This document shows, piece after piece, positions 24,241 to 32,937 of a stretch of DNA of 64,000 nt. The stretch covers positions 1-64,000 of the forward strand of contig VBAH01000012.1 of assembly GCA_005884685.1 (NCBI GenBank). Reading direction: 5' to 3'. The DNA comes from Alphaproteobacteria bacterium (GTDB lineage Bacteria; Pseudomonadota; Alphaproteobacteria; Rhizobiales; Xanthobacteraceae). Made by a program: the position numbers and the translations under genes. A model generated the notes under the pieces. The model made no database searches. It was not told the origin of the DNA and worked only from the letters and a program-made list of their open reading frames with translations. Numbering within the stretch: the stretch's first letter is position 1; every line of letters begins with the position of its first letter.

Positions 24241-24711
24241 TCAGGGCTTGCGCCAAATCGCACGATCCAGACTCCACGCGCCGCCACCCGCGAAGGCGAG
24301 ATAGAGGAAAATGAAGCAATAGAGGATCGCGGCGTCGCCGCCGTTGAGGACCGGGAAGAAGCCGCGCGGCGCGTGGCCGATCCAGTAGGCGACTGCCATC
24401 TCGCCCGAGAGCAGCAATGCGACCGGCCGCGTCAACAGGCCGAGCACCAGCAGCGCGCCGCCGACGAGTTCCAGCATGCCGCCGAACCCGGACAGGGTGA
24501 AGAACTCCGGTGCCGCTTTTGCGGAAGGCGGGAAGCCGAGCCACTTCTGCGTGCCGTGTTCCATGAAGATCAGGCCGCAGACGATGCGCACGAGGCTGAG
24601 GATGCGCGGGGCCCAGACGGTCTGGAGCCAATCAGTTTCCGCTCCGGCGAGCGCGGCCGGCCGCGCATTGACGCGGCGGTCCGTGGTGGAGTCGAGTTGA
24701 TGGACGGCCAT
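24241..24711 (-). CDS. DoxX family membrane protein
   Basis: A 156-residue protein with four predicted helices. The core LSLVRIVCGLIFMEHGTQKWLGFP and the later FGGMLELVGGALLVLGLLTRPVALLL are characteristic of the DoxX/DoxD family, small membrane proteins linked to redox and envelope stress in some bacteria. The substrate is unknown. The start MAVHQLD is chosen; a frame 14 codons longer (MSSERANSNKK) is possible. It is transcribed in the same direction as the DUF924 gene, 51 bp away. Confidence 0.87.
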   Translation of the reverse strand: MAVHQLDSTTDRRVNARPAALAGAETDWLQTVWAPRILSLVRIVCGLIFMEHGTQKWLGFPPSAKAAPEFFTLSGFGGMLELVGGALLVLGLLTRPVALLLSGEMAVAYWIGHAPRGFFPVLNGGDAAILYCFIFLYLAFAGGGAWSLDRAIWRKP

Positions 24712-24809
24712 GTCGAGTGCCTTTTTGTTCGAATTTGCGCGTTCTGATGACAACGCGATGAGGCCCTCGGAATAGCAATCCGGACCGTGCCCGACCGTTC
24801 ACTTTTGCT

Positions 24810-25937
24810 TCAGCGGGCGTGATCGGCGCCGCCGAATGGAACCAGCGGATTGTCGGTGATCGCGGCCCGGTCGGGCGTGTCGACCTGCGCGATGCCGAGA
24901 AATGCCTTGAACAGATCCTTGACGGCGCGTTCTTCGATGCCATCGACGATGAACACGAGCCGCGTGCGGCGGTCTGCATCGGGCCAGGCGGCGAGCGTCG
25001 CGGGCGGGTGGAATATGTGCTGCACGCCATGAATGACGACCGGCCGGTCCGGCGATTCAGCGAGTTTCACGATGCCCTTCACGCGCAGCAGGTTGGGCCC
25101 GTGCATCGAGCGCAACAGATCGAGGAACATCTCGAACGCCGAAAATGGAATGGCTTGGTCGGTCGCCAGCGTGAAGGCGCGGATCTTGTCGTCGTGCCGG
25201 TTCACGTCGTGATGATGGTGGCGCTCGTTGTGCGCATAGGCCTCCTCCGAAAGCCAGCGCTTCACGTCGGGGATTTTGCGCTCGGCATCGTAGAGGCCGC
25301 AGTCGATGAGCTGCGCAACGCCTGCATTCGCGGCTTCGATCACGGGCGCGGCCGGATTGAGCGCGCCAAGGCGCTCGCGCAGTCGCGCAGCAGCGGCGCG
25401 CCGTTCCGGTGTGTCGACGAGGTCGGTCTTGCTCAGCACGATGCGGTCCGCGACCGCGACCTGCTTGACGGCTTCCACGTGCGCGTCGAGCGTGGCTGCG
25501 CCGTTCACGGCGTCGACCACGGTGACGACGCCATCGAGCCGGAAGCGCATCACGAAATACGGATGCACCATCGCGGTGTGCAGCACGGGAGCCGGATCGG
25601 CCAGGCCCGTCGTCTCGATGATCACGCGATTGAACTGCATGCGGCCGTTGTCGAGACCGCGCAGCAGTTTCTCCAGCGTGTTCACCAGATCGCCGCGCAT
25701 GGTGCAGCACAGGCACCCGGTCGAGAGCAGCATCACGCCGTCCTCGACGTGCTCGACCAGCAGGTGATCGAGCCCGATCTCGCCGAACTCGTTGATGATC
25801 ACGGCGGCGTTGCTGAGCGCTTCGTCCTTCAGCAGGCGATTGAGCAGCGAGGTCTTGCCGGCACCGAGAAAGCCGGTGAGCACCGTGAGCGGGATCGGCG
25901 GTGGCGGAACGCGAGACTGCGCGCTCGCGTCACTCAT
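24810..25937 (-). CDS. CobW/YjiA-type (COG0523) GTP-binding metallochaperone
   Basis: A 375-residue cytoplasmic P-loop GTPase. Walker A is TGFLGAGKTS (21-30), the metal-binding motif GCLCC gives C75, C77 and C78, and DTPER/SKTDLVD supplies the guanine-specificity region. A histidine-rich loop (NERHHHHDVNRH) lies before the C-terminal CobW domain. COG0523 proteins deliver zinc or other metals to client enzymes. The start overlaps the stop of the D-Ala-D-Ala carboxypeptidase gene by 4 bp (ATGA), implying coupled translation. The client is unknown; pairing with a serine peptidase is unexpected. Confidence 0.9.
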   Translation of the reverse strand: MSDASAQSRVPPPPIPLTVLTGFLGAGKTSLLNRLLKDEALSNAAVIINEFGEIGLDHLLVEHVEDGVMLLSTGCLCCTMRGDLVNTLEKLLRGLDNGRMQFNRVIIETTGLADPAPVLHTAMVHPYFVMRFRLDGVVTVVDAVNGAATLDAHVEAVKQVAVADRIVLSKTDLVDTPERRAAAARLRERLGALNPAAPVIEAANAGVAQLIDCGLYDAERKIPDVKRWLSEEAYAHNERHHHHDVNRHDDKIRAFTLATDQAIPFSAFEMFLDLLRSMHGPNLLRVKGIVKLAESPDRPVVIHGVQHIFHPPATLAAWPDADRRTRLVFIVDGIEERAVKDLFKAFLGIAQVDTPDRAAITDNPLVPFGGADHAR

Positions 25938-27397
25938 TGCCTGGTGGATTTCGGCTCGGGCTTTTTCGCCGCGGCGGTCTTGGCCTTCGGATCGGGCTTG
26001 GCTTCGGGCTGCGTCTTTGCGTCGACTTTCGGCTTTGCGGCCTTCTTCTTTGGTTTGGCCTGCGGCTCGGCTTGCGTGCCGCGCTCCGGCGCGATGATCT
26101 TGCTCTCGGCGGACGCCGGAACGAACGCCGACGTGCCATGCCGCCTGATCGACGGCGTCAGGTTGAAGCCGCTCGCGGAGGCGTTCACCGTGGCAGGCTT
26201 CGTCTCAGGCTTCGCTTCGGCCGGCGCCGCCGCAATGGCGGTCGCAGGCCTCTTCTTCCCCGGGCGACGCGCGATCTGCGTATCGGGCTCGCTTCCCTTG
26301 CGGCCCAAGCCGACGAACACCGGAATCGGCGGAGTTGTCACCGCGTAGGGCCCAAGAATGGGGCCGCGCGCGACGCGCCCACGCAGGTTCTGCATCGTCA
26401 CCGCATAGGCCGAGCTCCGATCGGTGTCGCTGGTCGCTGCGACCGTTTCGTCGTCCTCGTCGGCATCCTCGGTGGCCGGGCGCTTGCGATGCTTGCCGCA
26501 CATCTCGTCGCGCAGGTTGGGCGGCGCAGCCGCGACCGGCTGCAGCGCATCGACGGTGCCGAGCGAGGGCATCAGCCACGAGAGCCCACCCGAGTTGAAG
26601 CCCTTCTCGAACAACTGCGCGGCCTTCTCGGAGCGCACCATGCCGGAGCGCGAGCCGAACACGACCACGATCAGCTTGCGCCCGTTGCGCGACGCGGTGG
26701 CCACCACGTTGAAGCCGGAGGCGCAAATGAAGCCGGTCTTCATGCCGTCCGCGTCGGGATAACGGCCGATCAGGCTGTTGGTGTTGCGCATCACGCGGCG
26801 GCCGAACTTGATCGCCGGGATATGCCAGTACATTTCGTATTCGGGCAGCTCGCGCAAAATCGCACGCGCGAGGATTGCCATGTCGCGCGCCGAGGTGATC
26901 TGCTCGTCCGCCGGCAGGCCGTTGGGATTGACCCAGCTCGATTGCGTCATGCCGAGGCGCTTCGAGGCCGCGTTCATGTCGTCGGCGAACTTCTCGATCG
27001 AGCCGGAGACGCCTTCGGCGAGCACGACCGCCATGTCGTTCGCCGACTTCACCATCAGCATCTTGAGCGCGTTGTCGACGGTGACCTGGGTGCCGGCTTG
27101 AAAGCCCATCTTGGATGGCGCCTGCGCCACCGCGTTCGGCGACACCGTGAGCAGCGTGTCCATCGCGAGACGCTTGTCCTTCACGGCCTTCAGCGTGAGG
27201 TACATCGTCATCAGCTTGGTGGTGGAGGCCGGGTACCACGGATAGGTCGCATGCTCGGCATGCAGCACCTTGCCTGAGTCGGCCTCGACGATCAGCGTTG
27301 CCTCGGCCGCGGCGGTGCGCGCGCCAATGAGGCCTGCTGTGAGAATTGCGACCGCGAGGGCCAGGGAACGAGTCATCAGGCTCGGCAAATGGGGCAT
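25934..27397 (-). CDS. D-alanyl-D-alanine carboxypeptidase (PBP5/6-like, S11 family)
   Basis: A 487-residue periplasmic penicillin-binding protein that trims the terminal D-Ala from peptidoglycan stem peptides. The catalytic motifs are intact: S58-T-T-K61, S118-A-N120 and K220-T-G222. A signal peptide precedes them (SLALAVAILTAGLIGARTAAAEA). After the peptidase domain comes a C-terminal extension of about 200 residues: acidic stretch DADEDDE, then Lys/Pro/Ala-rich repeats (PKKKAAKPKVDAK, AKTAAAKKPEPKSTRQ) that look disordered and basic, in place of the usual amphipathic membrane anchor. Start 27397 (MPHLPSL) or 27376 (MTRSLAL) are both possible. Coupled to the CobW gene. Confidence 0.9.
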   Translation of the reverse strand: MPHLPSLMTRSLALAVAILTAGLIGARTAAAEATLIVEADSGKVLHAEHATYPWYPASTTKLMTMYLTLKAVKDKRLAMDTLLTVSPNAVAQAPSKMGFQAGTQVTVDNALKMLMVKSANDMAVVLAEGVSGSIEKFADDMNAASKRLGMTQSSWVNPNGLPADEQITSARDMAILARAILRELPEYEMYWHIPAIKFGRRVMRNTNSLIGRYPDADGMKTGFICASGFNVVATASRNGRKLIVVVFGSRSGMVRSEKAAQLFEKGFNSGGLSWLMPSLGTVDALQPVAAAPPNLRDEMCGKHRKRPATEDADEDDETVAATSDTDRSSAYAVTMQNLRGRVARGPILGPYAVTTPPIPVFVGLGRKGSEPDTQIARRPGKKRPATAIAAAPAEAKPETKPATVNASASGFNLTPSIRRHGTSAFVPASAESKIIAPERGTQAEPQAKPKKKAAKPKVDAKTQPEAKPDPKAKTAAAKKPEPKSTRQ

Positions 27398-27589
27398 CGC
27401 GGTCCGGTTCGGTTCGACGGGCCTTGAATTTGGCTCTTGAGCGTGGCGGCGGTGCTGGTCGGTGCTATCTAAACCAAACCGGCCGCGGAGGCCAAGCGGA
27501 TTGTCCGGGTGCCTGCTACGCCTTATGTGTAGGGCGCAAGCTGCATATTTGTTAATGAACGCGGCGAGAATCCGGCAGAGGAGGCGATC

Positions 27590-28756
27590 ATGACCGGCTG
27601 CATCGTGGGATGGGCGCATACGCCGTTCGGCCGGCTCGAGGCGGAGTCCGTAGAAAGCCTGATCGTGCGTGTCGCGACCGATGCGATCGCCGATGCGGGG
27701 ATTGCGCCCGCGGATGTCGACGAGATCGTGCTCGGCCACTTCAACGCCGGGTTCTCGGCGCAGGATTTCACCGCCTCGCTGGTGCTGCAGGCCTCGCCCG
27801 ACCTGCGCTTCAAGCGCGCCACGCGCGTGGAGAACGCATGCGCGACCGGTTCGGCAGCAGTGCATCAAGGTCTGCGCGCGCTCGAGGCGAAGGCGGCGCG
27901 CATCGTGCTGGTCGTCGGCGTGGAGCAGATGACCACGACGCCCGGGCCGGAGATCGGCAAGAACCTGCTCAAGGCATCGTATGTGAAGGACGAGGCGAAC
28001 ACCGAAGGCGGGTTTGCCGGCGTGTTCGGCAAGATCGCGAACGCCTACTTCCAGAAATACGGCGACCAGTCCGACGCGCTCGCGATGATCGCGGCGAAGA
28101 ATCACAAGAACGGCGTCGGCAATCCCTACGCGCAGCTGCGCAAGGATCTCGGCTACGAGTTCTGCCGCCACGAGAGCGAAAAGAATCCCTTCGTCGCCGG
28201 GCCGTTGAAGCGAACCGACTGCTCGCTCGTCTCCGACGGCGCGGCCGCCGTCGTGCTCGCCGACGTCGAGACCGCGCTGCAGATGAAGAAGGCGGTCGCG
28301 TTCCGGGCCGCGGCGCATGTGCAGGACTTCCTGCCGATGGCGAAGCGCGACATCCTCAAGTTCGAAGGCTGCACGCAGGCCTGGGCTCGCGCGCTGGCGC
28401 AGGCCGGCCTCGCGCTCACCGATCTGTCGTTCGTCGAGACGCACGACTGCTTCACGGTCGCCGAACTGATCGAGTACGAGGCGATGGGGCTGACGCCCGA
28501 AGGCCAAGGCGCGCGCGCGATTGCGGAGGGCTGGACGCAAAAGGACGGCAAGCTGCCGGTCAATCCGTCAGGCGGCCTGAAGGCGAAAGGGCATCCGATC
28601 GGCGCGACCGGCGTCTCGATGCACGCACTCACCGCGATGCAGCTTTGCGGCGCGGCCGGCGACATCCAGGTGCGCGACGCCCGGCTCGGCGGCATCTTCA
28701 ACATGGGCGGCGCCGCGGTCGCGAACTACGTCAGCGTGCTGGAACGGATCAAATAG
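27590..28756 (+). CDS. Thiolase family acyl-CoA acetyltransferase (SCP-x type)
   Basis: A 388-residue cytoplasmic thiolase-fold enzyme. The acyl-accepting cysteine is C84 in ENACATGS; the HDCF motif (H285) and GLKAKGHPIGATG with H335 complete the active site. The usual C-terminal CxG is replaced by GGAAVANY, as in the lipid-transfer/SCP-x branch, so a degradative or synthetic role on an unusual acyl-CoA is more likely than simple acetoacetyl-CoA chemistry. GAGGAGG precedes the ATG. A 119-bp gap separates it from the radical SAM gene on the same strand. Confidence 0.88.
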   Translation: MTGCIVGWAHTPFGRLEAESVESLIVRVATDAIADAGIAPADVDEIVLGHFNAGFSAQDFTASLVLQASPDLRFKRATRVENACATGSAAVHQGLRALEAKAARIVLVVGVEQMTTTPGPEIGKNLLKASYVKDEANTEGGFAGVFGKIANAYFQKYGDQSDALAMIAAKNHKNGVGNPYAQLRKDLGYEFCRHESEKNPFVAGPLKRTDCSLVSDGAAAVVLADVETALQMKKAVAFRAAAHVQDFLPMAKRDILKFEGCTQAWARALAQAGLALTDLSFVETHDCFTVAELIEYEAMGLTPEGQGARAIAEGWTQKDGKLPVNPSGGLKAKGHPIGATGVSMHALTAMQLCGAAGDIQVRDARLGGIFNMGGAAVANYVSVLERIK

Positions 28757-28875
28757 CGCGTTCCGGCCCGCATTTTTCGAGTTCCGGCGCCGATTTGCGT
28801 CATTTGGACAAGCCGGTTCGCTCGACTCAAACCGCTCGTCTCTCTATACAATCGGCCACGGACGGGGACGGGGCC

Positions 28876-30456
28876 GTGGCAAACTCGATCTATCTGATCA
28901 ATCCGGTCGCCGACATGCCGAGCTATTTCAGCTCGGAGGTGTTCGCGGCGCGCGGCTTGCCGGCGGCGATTGCGACCGCCGATCTGGCGATCGCGACCGT
29001 CGCGGCGCTGGCGCCTCAGGATTTCGGCGTCGAGCTGTGCGACGAGAACGTCGCGGCGGTGAATTATGACACCACGGCCGATCTCGTCGGCATCACCGGC
29101 AAGGTCAGCCAGTGGGGCGGCATGAAGCGCATCGCCGGCGAATTCCGGCGGCGCGGCAAGACCGTGGTGATCGGCGGGCCGTATGCCTCGCTCAGTCCCG
29201 AGGTGGTGCGGCCGCATTGCGACGTCCTCATCCGCGGCGAGATGGAGGAGATCGCGGGCAAGATTTTCTCCGATTTCCGCGCCGGCGACTGGCAAGAGGA
29301 ATATGTCGGCACCCGGCCGGACCTGCGCACCTCGCCGCTTCCGCGCTGGGACCTCTATCCGAACGACCGCGCCATCATGGGCACAGTGCAGACCTCGCGC
29401 GGCTGCCCGTTCGAGTGCGAATTCTGCGACGTGATCGAGTATCTCGGGCGCAAGCAGCGCCACAAGCCGGTCGACCAGGTCATCAAGGAACTGGACCAGC
29501 TTTATCGGCTCGGCTACCGCACGGCGTTTCTGGCGGACGATAACTTCACCGTCTATCGCGCGCGCGCCAAGGAATTGCTCGCCGGCATCCGCGACTGGAA
29601 CGCGCGGCAGACCGCGGGACGCTTCCGCTTCACCACGCAGGTCTCGATCGATGCGGCGGGCGACGAAGAACTGCTGCGCATGTGCGCCGATGCCGGTCTG
29701 ACGCACGTCTTCATCGGCATCGAGACGCCGAACGAGGAGAGCCTGCGCGAGGCGAAGAAGCGGCAGAACCTGAAGAAGAACCTGCTCGACGAAATCCAGC
29801 GCTTCATCGACTTCGGCATCTCGGTCGACTGCGGCATGATCGTCGGGTTCGACGGCGACGATGCGAGCATCTTCTCCCGGCAGTACGAATTCGCCATGGC
29901 GACCGCGGTGCCGATCTTCAGCCTCGGCACGCTGGTCGCGCCGGCCGCGACGCCGCTGCACGCGCGACTGTCCAAGGAAGGACGGCTCGACACCAAAGGC
30001 TCCGAGATCGCCGCGGGCCCGTGGAATACGAACATCATTCCGAAGCTGATGTCGCGCGGGCAATTGTTCGACGGCGTCAAGTGGCTGTGCAATTCGCTCT
30101 ACCGGCCCGATGCCTACGAGGCACGCGTCGCGAAGCTGATCGGGACGTTCGGCCGGCGCTATCAGCCGGCCCACGCGCTCGAGGCGCAGCCGGCGCAACG
30201 CGCGATCAATGCCAATTCGGCGGACCTGATCCACCGCATGAGCCGCATGGGCGCAGCCGAGCGCAAAATGCTCGCCAATATCCTGCGGATGTTCCCGCAA
30301 AATCCGGCGGCGGCCCAGCACGTCATGGGCGCGTTGTTCATGTACTTTCAGATTCGCTACATGTACGAGCACGGCCGGTTCTGGGAGCCGATGCTGCCCG
30401 CGGATGCCGGCGCGATGGGGCGCGCAGAGCGGCGTGAGGTTGCGGTTCCCGCGTAA
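28876..30456 (+). CDS. B12-binding radical SAM enzyme (HpnP-like architecture)
   Basis: A 526-residue enzyme. Residues 1-150 form a cobalamin-binding-like domain (YLINPVADMPSYFSSEV, VIGGPYASLSPEVV). The radical SAM cluster is C177, C181 and C184 in SRGCPFECEFCD, followed by FLADDNFTVYRARAKEL and a C-terminal DUF4070-type domain (LGTLVAPAATPLHARL). This layout is shared with B12-dependent C-methyltransferases such as the hopanoid methylase HpnP, but the sequence is not close enough for me to assign the substrate. GTG 28876 follows GGGGACGGGG. The MBOAT gene starts 23 bp after its stop. Confidence 0.85.
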   Translation: MANSIYLINPVADMPSYFSSEVFAARGLPAAIATADLAIATVAALAPQDFGVELCDENVAAVNYDTTADLVGITGKVSQWGGMKRIAGEFRRRGKTVVIGGPYASLSPEVVRPHCDVLIRGEMEEIAGKIFSDFRAGDWQEEYVGTRPDLRTSPLPRWDLYPNDRAIMGTVQTSRGCPFECEFCDVIEYLGRKQRHKPVDQVIKELDQLYRLGYRTAFLADDNFTVYRARAKELLAGIRDWNARQTAGRFRFTTQVSIDAAGDEELLRMCADAGLTHVFIGIETPNEESLREAKKRQNLKKNLLDEIQRFIDFGISVDCGMIVGFDGDDASIFSRQYEFAMATAVPIFSLGTLVAPAATPLHARLSKEGRLDTKGSEIAAGPWNTNIIPKLMSRGQLFDGVKWLCNSLYRPDAYEARVAKLIGTFGRRYQPAHALEAQPAQRAINANSADLIHRMSRMGAAERKMLANILRMFPQNPAAAQHVMGALFMYFQIRYMYEHGRFWEPMLPADAGAMGRAERREVAVPA

Positions 30457-30479
30457 CTGCTCGCGGAAACCCGTTTCCC

Positions 30480-31856
30480 ATGCTGTTCAACAGCTACGCA
30501 TTTTTGCTCGTCTTTCTGCCTGCCGCCATCATCGCCTACCGGTTTGCCGATCCGTATCCGCGCCTGCGCATGCCGGTGCTGATCGTGCTGTCGCTCATCT
30601 TCTACGGCTACTGGGATGTGCGCTTCCTGCCGATGCTGGTCGGCTCGATTTTGGTCAATTGGCTGGCGGCGAAATACTATGTTGCAACCAAACGCGGCGG
30701 CATCGTCACGGCGGCGATCGTCGCAAACCTCGCGGCGCTGGCCTTCTTCAAGTACCTGAACTTCTTCGCCGAGACGTTCACGGCATTCGGCTTGCCCATC
30801 GGCCCGTTCGCGCTCGCACTGCCGCTCGGCATTTCCTTCTTCACCTTCCACCACATCATGTATCTGGTCGATTTGCGGCGCGGGAAGGCACCCGCATACG
30901 CGCTCGACCGCTACGCAATGTACGTCTCGTTCTTTCCGCAGGCGATCGCGGGGCCGCTCGCGCGCTGGCACGAGGTGATGCACCAGTTCGGCCGGCAGGT
31001 CTATGCGCCCGGCTGGCAGCGCCAGTTCGCGCTGGGCATCACCTTCATCGTCATCGGGTTGATCGAGAAGACCATGCTGGGCGATCCGATCGGACGCCTG
31101 ATCGATCCGATCTATGCGCAGGCAAGGCTTGGTGCGGTACCCGATGGGCAGTCCTGGCTGGCGCTTGGATTCATGTTCCAGATCCTGTTCGACTTCGCCG
31201 GCTATTCCGACGTCGCGATCGGGGTTGCTTTGCTGTTCGGCGTGCAGCTTCCCTACAATTTCGCGGCGCCGTTCCGCGCCAGCAGCCTGCAGGATTTCTG
31301 GCAGCGCTGGCACATGACCTTGCTGTCGTTCCTGCGCGACTATCTATTCCATCCACTTGCCAATGCGCGCATCGGCCGCCGCCACCGGCTGTTGCAGCAC
31401 TTCGCCGCCATGATCGTCACCATGGCGCTGTGCGGACTTTGGCACGGGCCGAGCTGGACCTACGTGCTGTGGGGCGTCATCCACGGCAGCGGACTCGTCA
31501 TCGTGTCGCTGTGGCGGCGCTACGGGCGGCCGCTGCCGCTCCTTGCCGGATGGGCGCTGGTGGTCGCGTTCGCGCTCGCAACCACGCCGATTTTTCGCGC
31601 GGGATCGCTCGATGCGGCATGGCACGTCTATCGGGGGCTTGCGCTCCTGCCATCATCCGACCTGATCAGGGTCGCGACACCGATCATCATCGCAGCGCTC
31701 GCCGCCTTTCTGTTGCCCGCGAGCCAGAACATTGCGATGTGGCTGAACGAGCGGCCGAGGCAGCTGGTGGCGGCCGGGCTTGCGCTGGTGGCGGTTGCGA
31801 TATTGATCGAATTGGGAGACCGCGACGCCTATGAGTTCGTCTACTTCCAGTTCTGA
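30480..31856 (+). CDS. MBOAT family membrane O-acyltransferase (AlgI-like)
   Basis: A 458-residue polytopic membrane protein with about 11 helices. The start LFNSYAFLLVFLPAAIIAYRF and the central LGISFFTFHHIMYLVDLRRG are typical of AlgI/PatA/DltB-type acyltransferases; the presumed catalytic histidine is H322 in GLWHGPSWTYVLWG. These proteins pass acyl groups across the inner membrane to a periplasmic partner. The partner is probably the SGNH-like protein encoded by the overlapping next gene. It begins 23 bp after the radical SAM gene and lacks a strong ribosome binding site. Confidence 0.9.
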   Translation: MLFNSYAFLLVFLPAAIIAYRFADPYPRLRMPVLIVLSLIFYGYWDVRFLPMLVGSILVNWLAAKYYVATKRGGIVTAAIVANLAALAFFKYLNFFAETFTAFGLPIGPFALALPLGISFFTFHHIMYLVDLRRGKAPAYALDRYAMYVSFFPQAIAGPLARWHEVMHQFGRQVYAPGWQRQFALGITFIVIGLIEKTMLGDPIGRLIDPIYAQARLGAVPDGQSWLALGFMFQILFDFAGYSDVAIGVALLFGVQLPYNFAAPFRASSLQDFWQRWHMTLLSFLRDYLFHPLANARIGRRHRLLQHFAAMIVTMALCGLWHGPSWTYVLWGVIHGSGLVIVSLWRRYGRPLPLLAGWALVVAFALATTPIFRAGSLDAAWHVYRGLALLPSSDLIRVATPIIIAALAAFLLPASQNIAMWLNERPRQLVAAGLALVAVAILIELGDRDAYEFVYFQF

Positions 31857-32847
31857 CATGACGCTCGACGCCGCGCCGGCGTGGGGGCGATGGCTGGCGA
31901 CGTTCGTCGCGACGCTTGGCGTTGCCGGCGCGCTCGTCTCGGCGCTGATCCTGATCGTAGACCCGTACGACAGCGGCTTCGGACTGCTCGGCATCAAGGG
32001 TGTGAGCGACGCGAGCCCGCGCACTGCGAATGCGAGCCGCGCGCGCGACCCGGCCTTTGACGCGGCCGTGATCGGCAATTCGACCGGGCAGCTCATCCAG
32101 CCGAGCGAGCTGTCCCGATTGACCGGGGCGAGGTTTGTGCAGCTCACCACGCCCGGCACCGGGCCGCGCGAGCAACTCGCCATGATGGACTATTTCGTAC
32201 GCCACCATCCGCGCGTTGGCGCCCTGGTGATCACCGCCGATGCGGGCTGGTGCGTCCGCGATCCCGCGTTGCCGCTGCAGCATCCGTTCCCGTTCTGGCT
32301 CTATGGCGAGAGCAGGCTTGACTACGTCACGCACATGTTCTCGTCGCGCGCGCTGCGCCACACCGGGCGGCGGCTGATGATCCTCGCCGGGCGGCGTCAG
32401 CCGAACGCCCCGGACGGCTATTGGGATTACGAAAAGGAAGGCGCGGGCGAATTCCAGCCGGTGATCGGACCGCGCGACGACGGCGGTCCGGCGCCGGCGC
32501 ACCTGAGCGAGGACTTTCCCGGCGTCACGCTGCTCGGTGCGGCGATCCGCAAGCTCCCGGCCGATGTGCCCGTGGTGCTGTTCGTTCCGCCGGTGTTCTA
32601 CAGCATGATCCCGAAGGCGGGCTCGCTCGCGGCGGCGGAGGAGGCGGCCTGCAAGGCTGCGCTCAGGCGTGTGATCGCGGGCCGCCCGCGCAGCAATTTC
32701 GTCGACTTCCGCATCGACAACCCGCTGACGCGCGAGCGCGCCAACTTCATGGACTTCGGCCACTACCGCGCGATCGTCGCGCGCAAGATGGAGCAGGGGA
32801 TCGCCGATAGCATCAAGCTCGGCGACCAGGCGAAGATCGAGTTTTAG
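31831..32847 (+). CDS. SGNH-hydrolase-like membrane-anchored protein, partner of the MBOAT
   Basis: A 338-residue protein with one N-terminal membrane helix (WLATFVATLGVAGALVSALILIV) and a periplasmic domain. The putative catalytic residues are S84 in VIGNSTGQ and D308/H311 in MDFGHY, fitting the GNS...DxxH pattern of SGNH esterases and AlgJ/AlgX/DltD-like acyl carriers. It starts 26 bp inside the MBOAT gene; an alternative ATG at 31858 lies 1 bp after the MBOAT stop. Together the two would acylate an envelope polymer. The polymer is unknown. Confidence 0.72.
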   Translation: MSSSTSSSDMTLDAAPAWGRWLATFVATLGVAGALVSALILIVDPYDSGFGLLGIKGVSDASPRTANASRARDPAFDAAVIGNSTGQLIQPSELSRLTGARFVQLTTPGTGPREQLAMMDYFVRHHPRVGALVITADAGWCVRDPALPLQHPFPFWLYGESRLDYVTHMFSSRALRHTGRRLMILAGRRQPNAPDGYWDYEKEGAGEFQPVIGPRDDGGPAPAHLSEDFPGVTLLGAAIRKLPADVPVVLFVPPVFYSMIPKAGSLAAAEEAACKAALRRVIAGRPRSNFVDFRIDNPLTRERANFMDFGHYRAIVARKMEQGIADSIKLGDQAKIEF

Positions 32848-32855
32848 ACCCTAAA

Positions 32856-32927
32856 CCGCTCGTCCCCGCGAAAGCGGGGACCCGGCCGAGCAGAAAACTG
32901 GATGCCCGCTTCGCGGGCATGAGCGGA
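32856..32927. repeat. Palindromic repeat, family A, copy 2
   Basis: CGTCCCCGCGAAAGCGGGGAC hairpin followed by GATGCCCGCTTCGCGGGCAT, ending GAGCGGA. It occupies the space between converging gene ends (32847 and 32938), a place fitting a bidirectional terminator. Confidence 0.85.
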
Positions 32928-32937
32928 CATGCCCAGG

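Noticed and set aside
27610-30456. A 948-codon frame spanning thiolase and radical SAM genes
   Set aside because: The first part is an arginine-rich shadow of the thiolase in another frame. GTG 28876 with a ribosome binding site starts the real enzyme.
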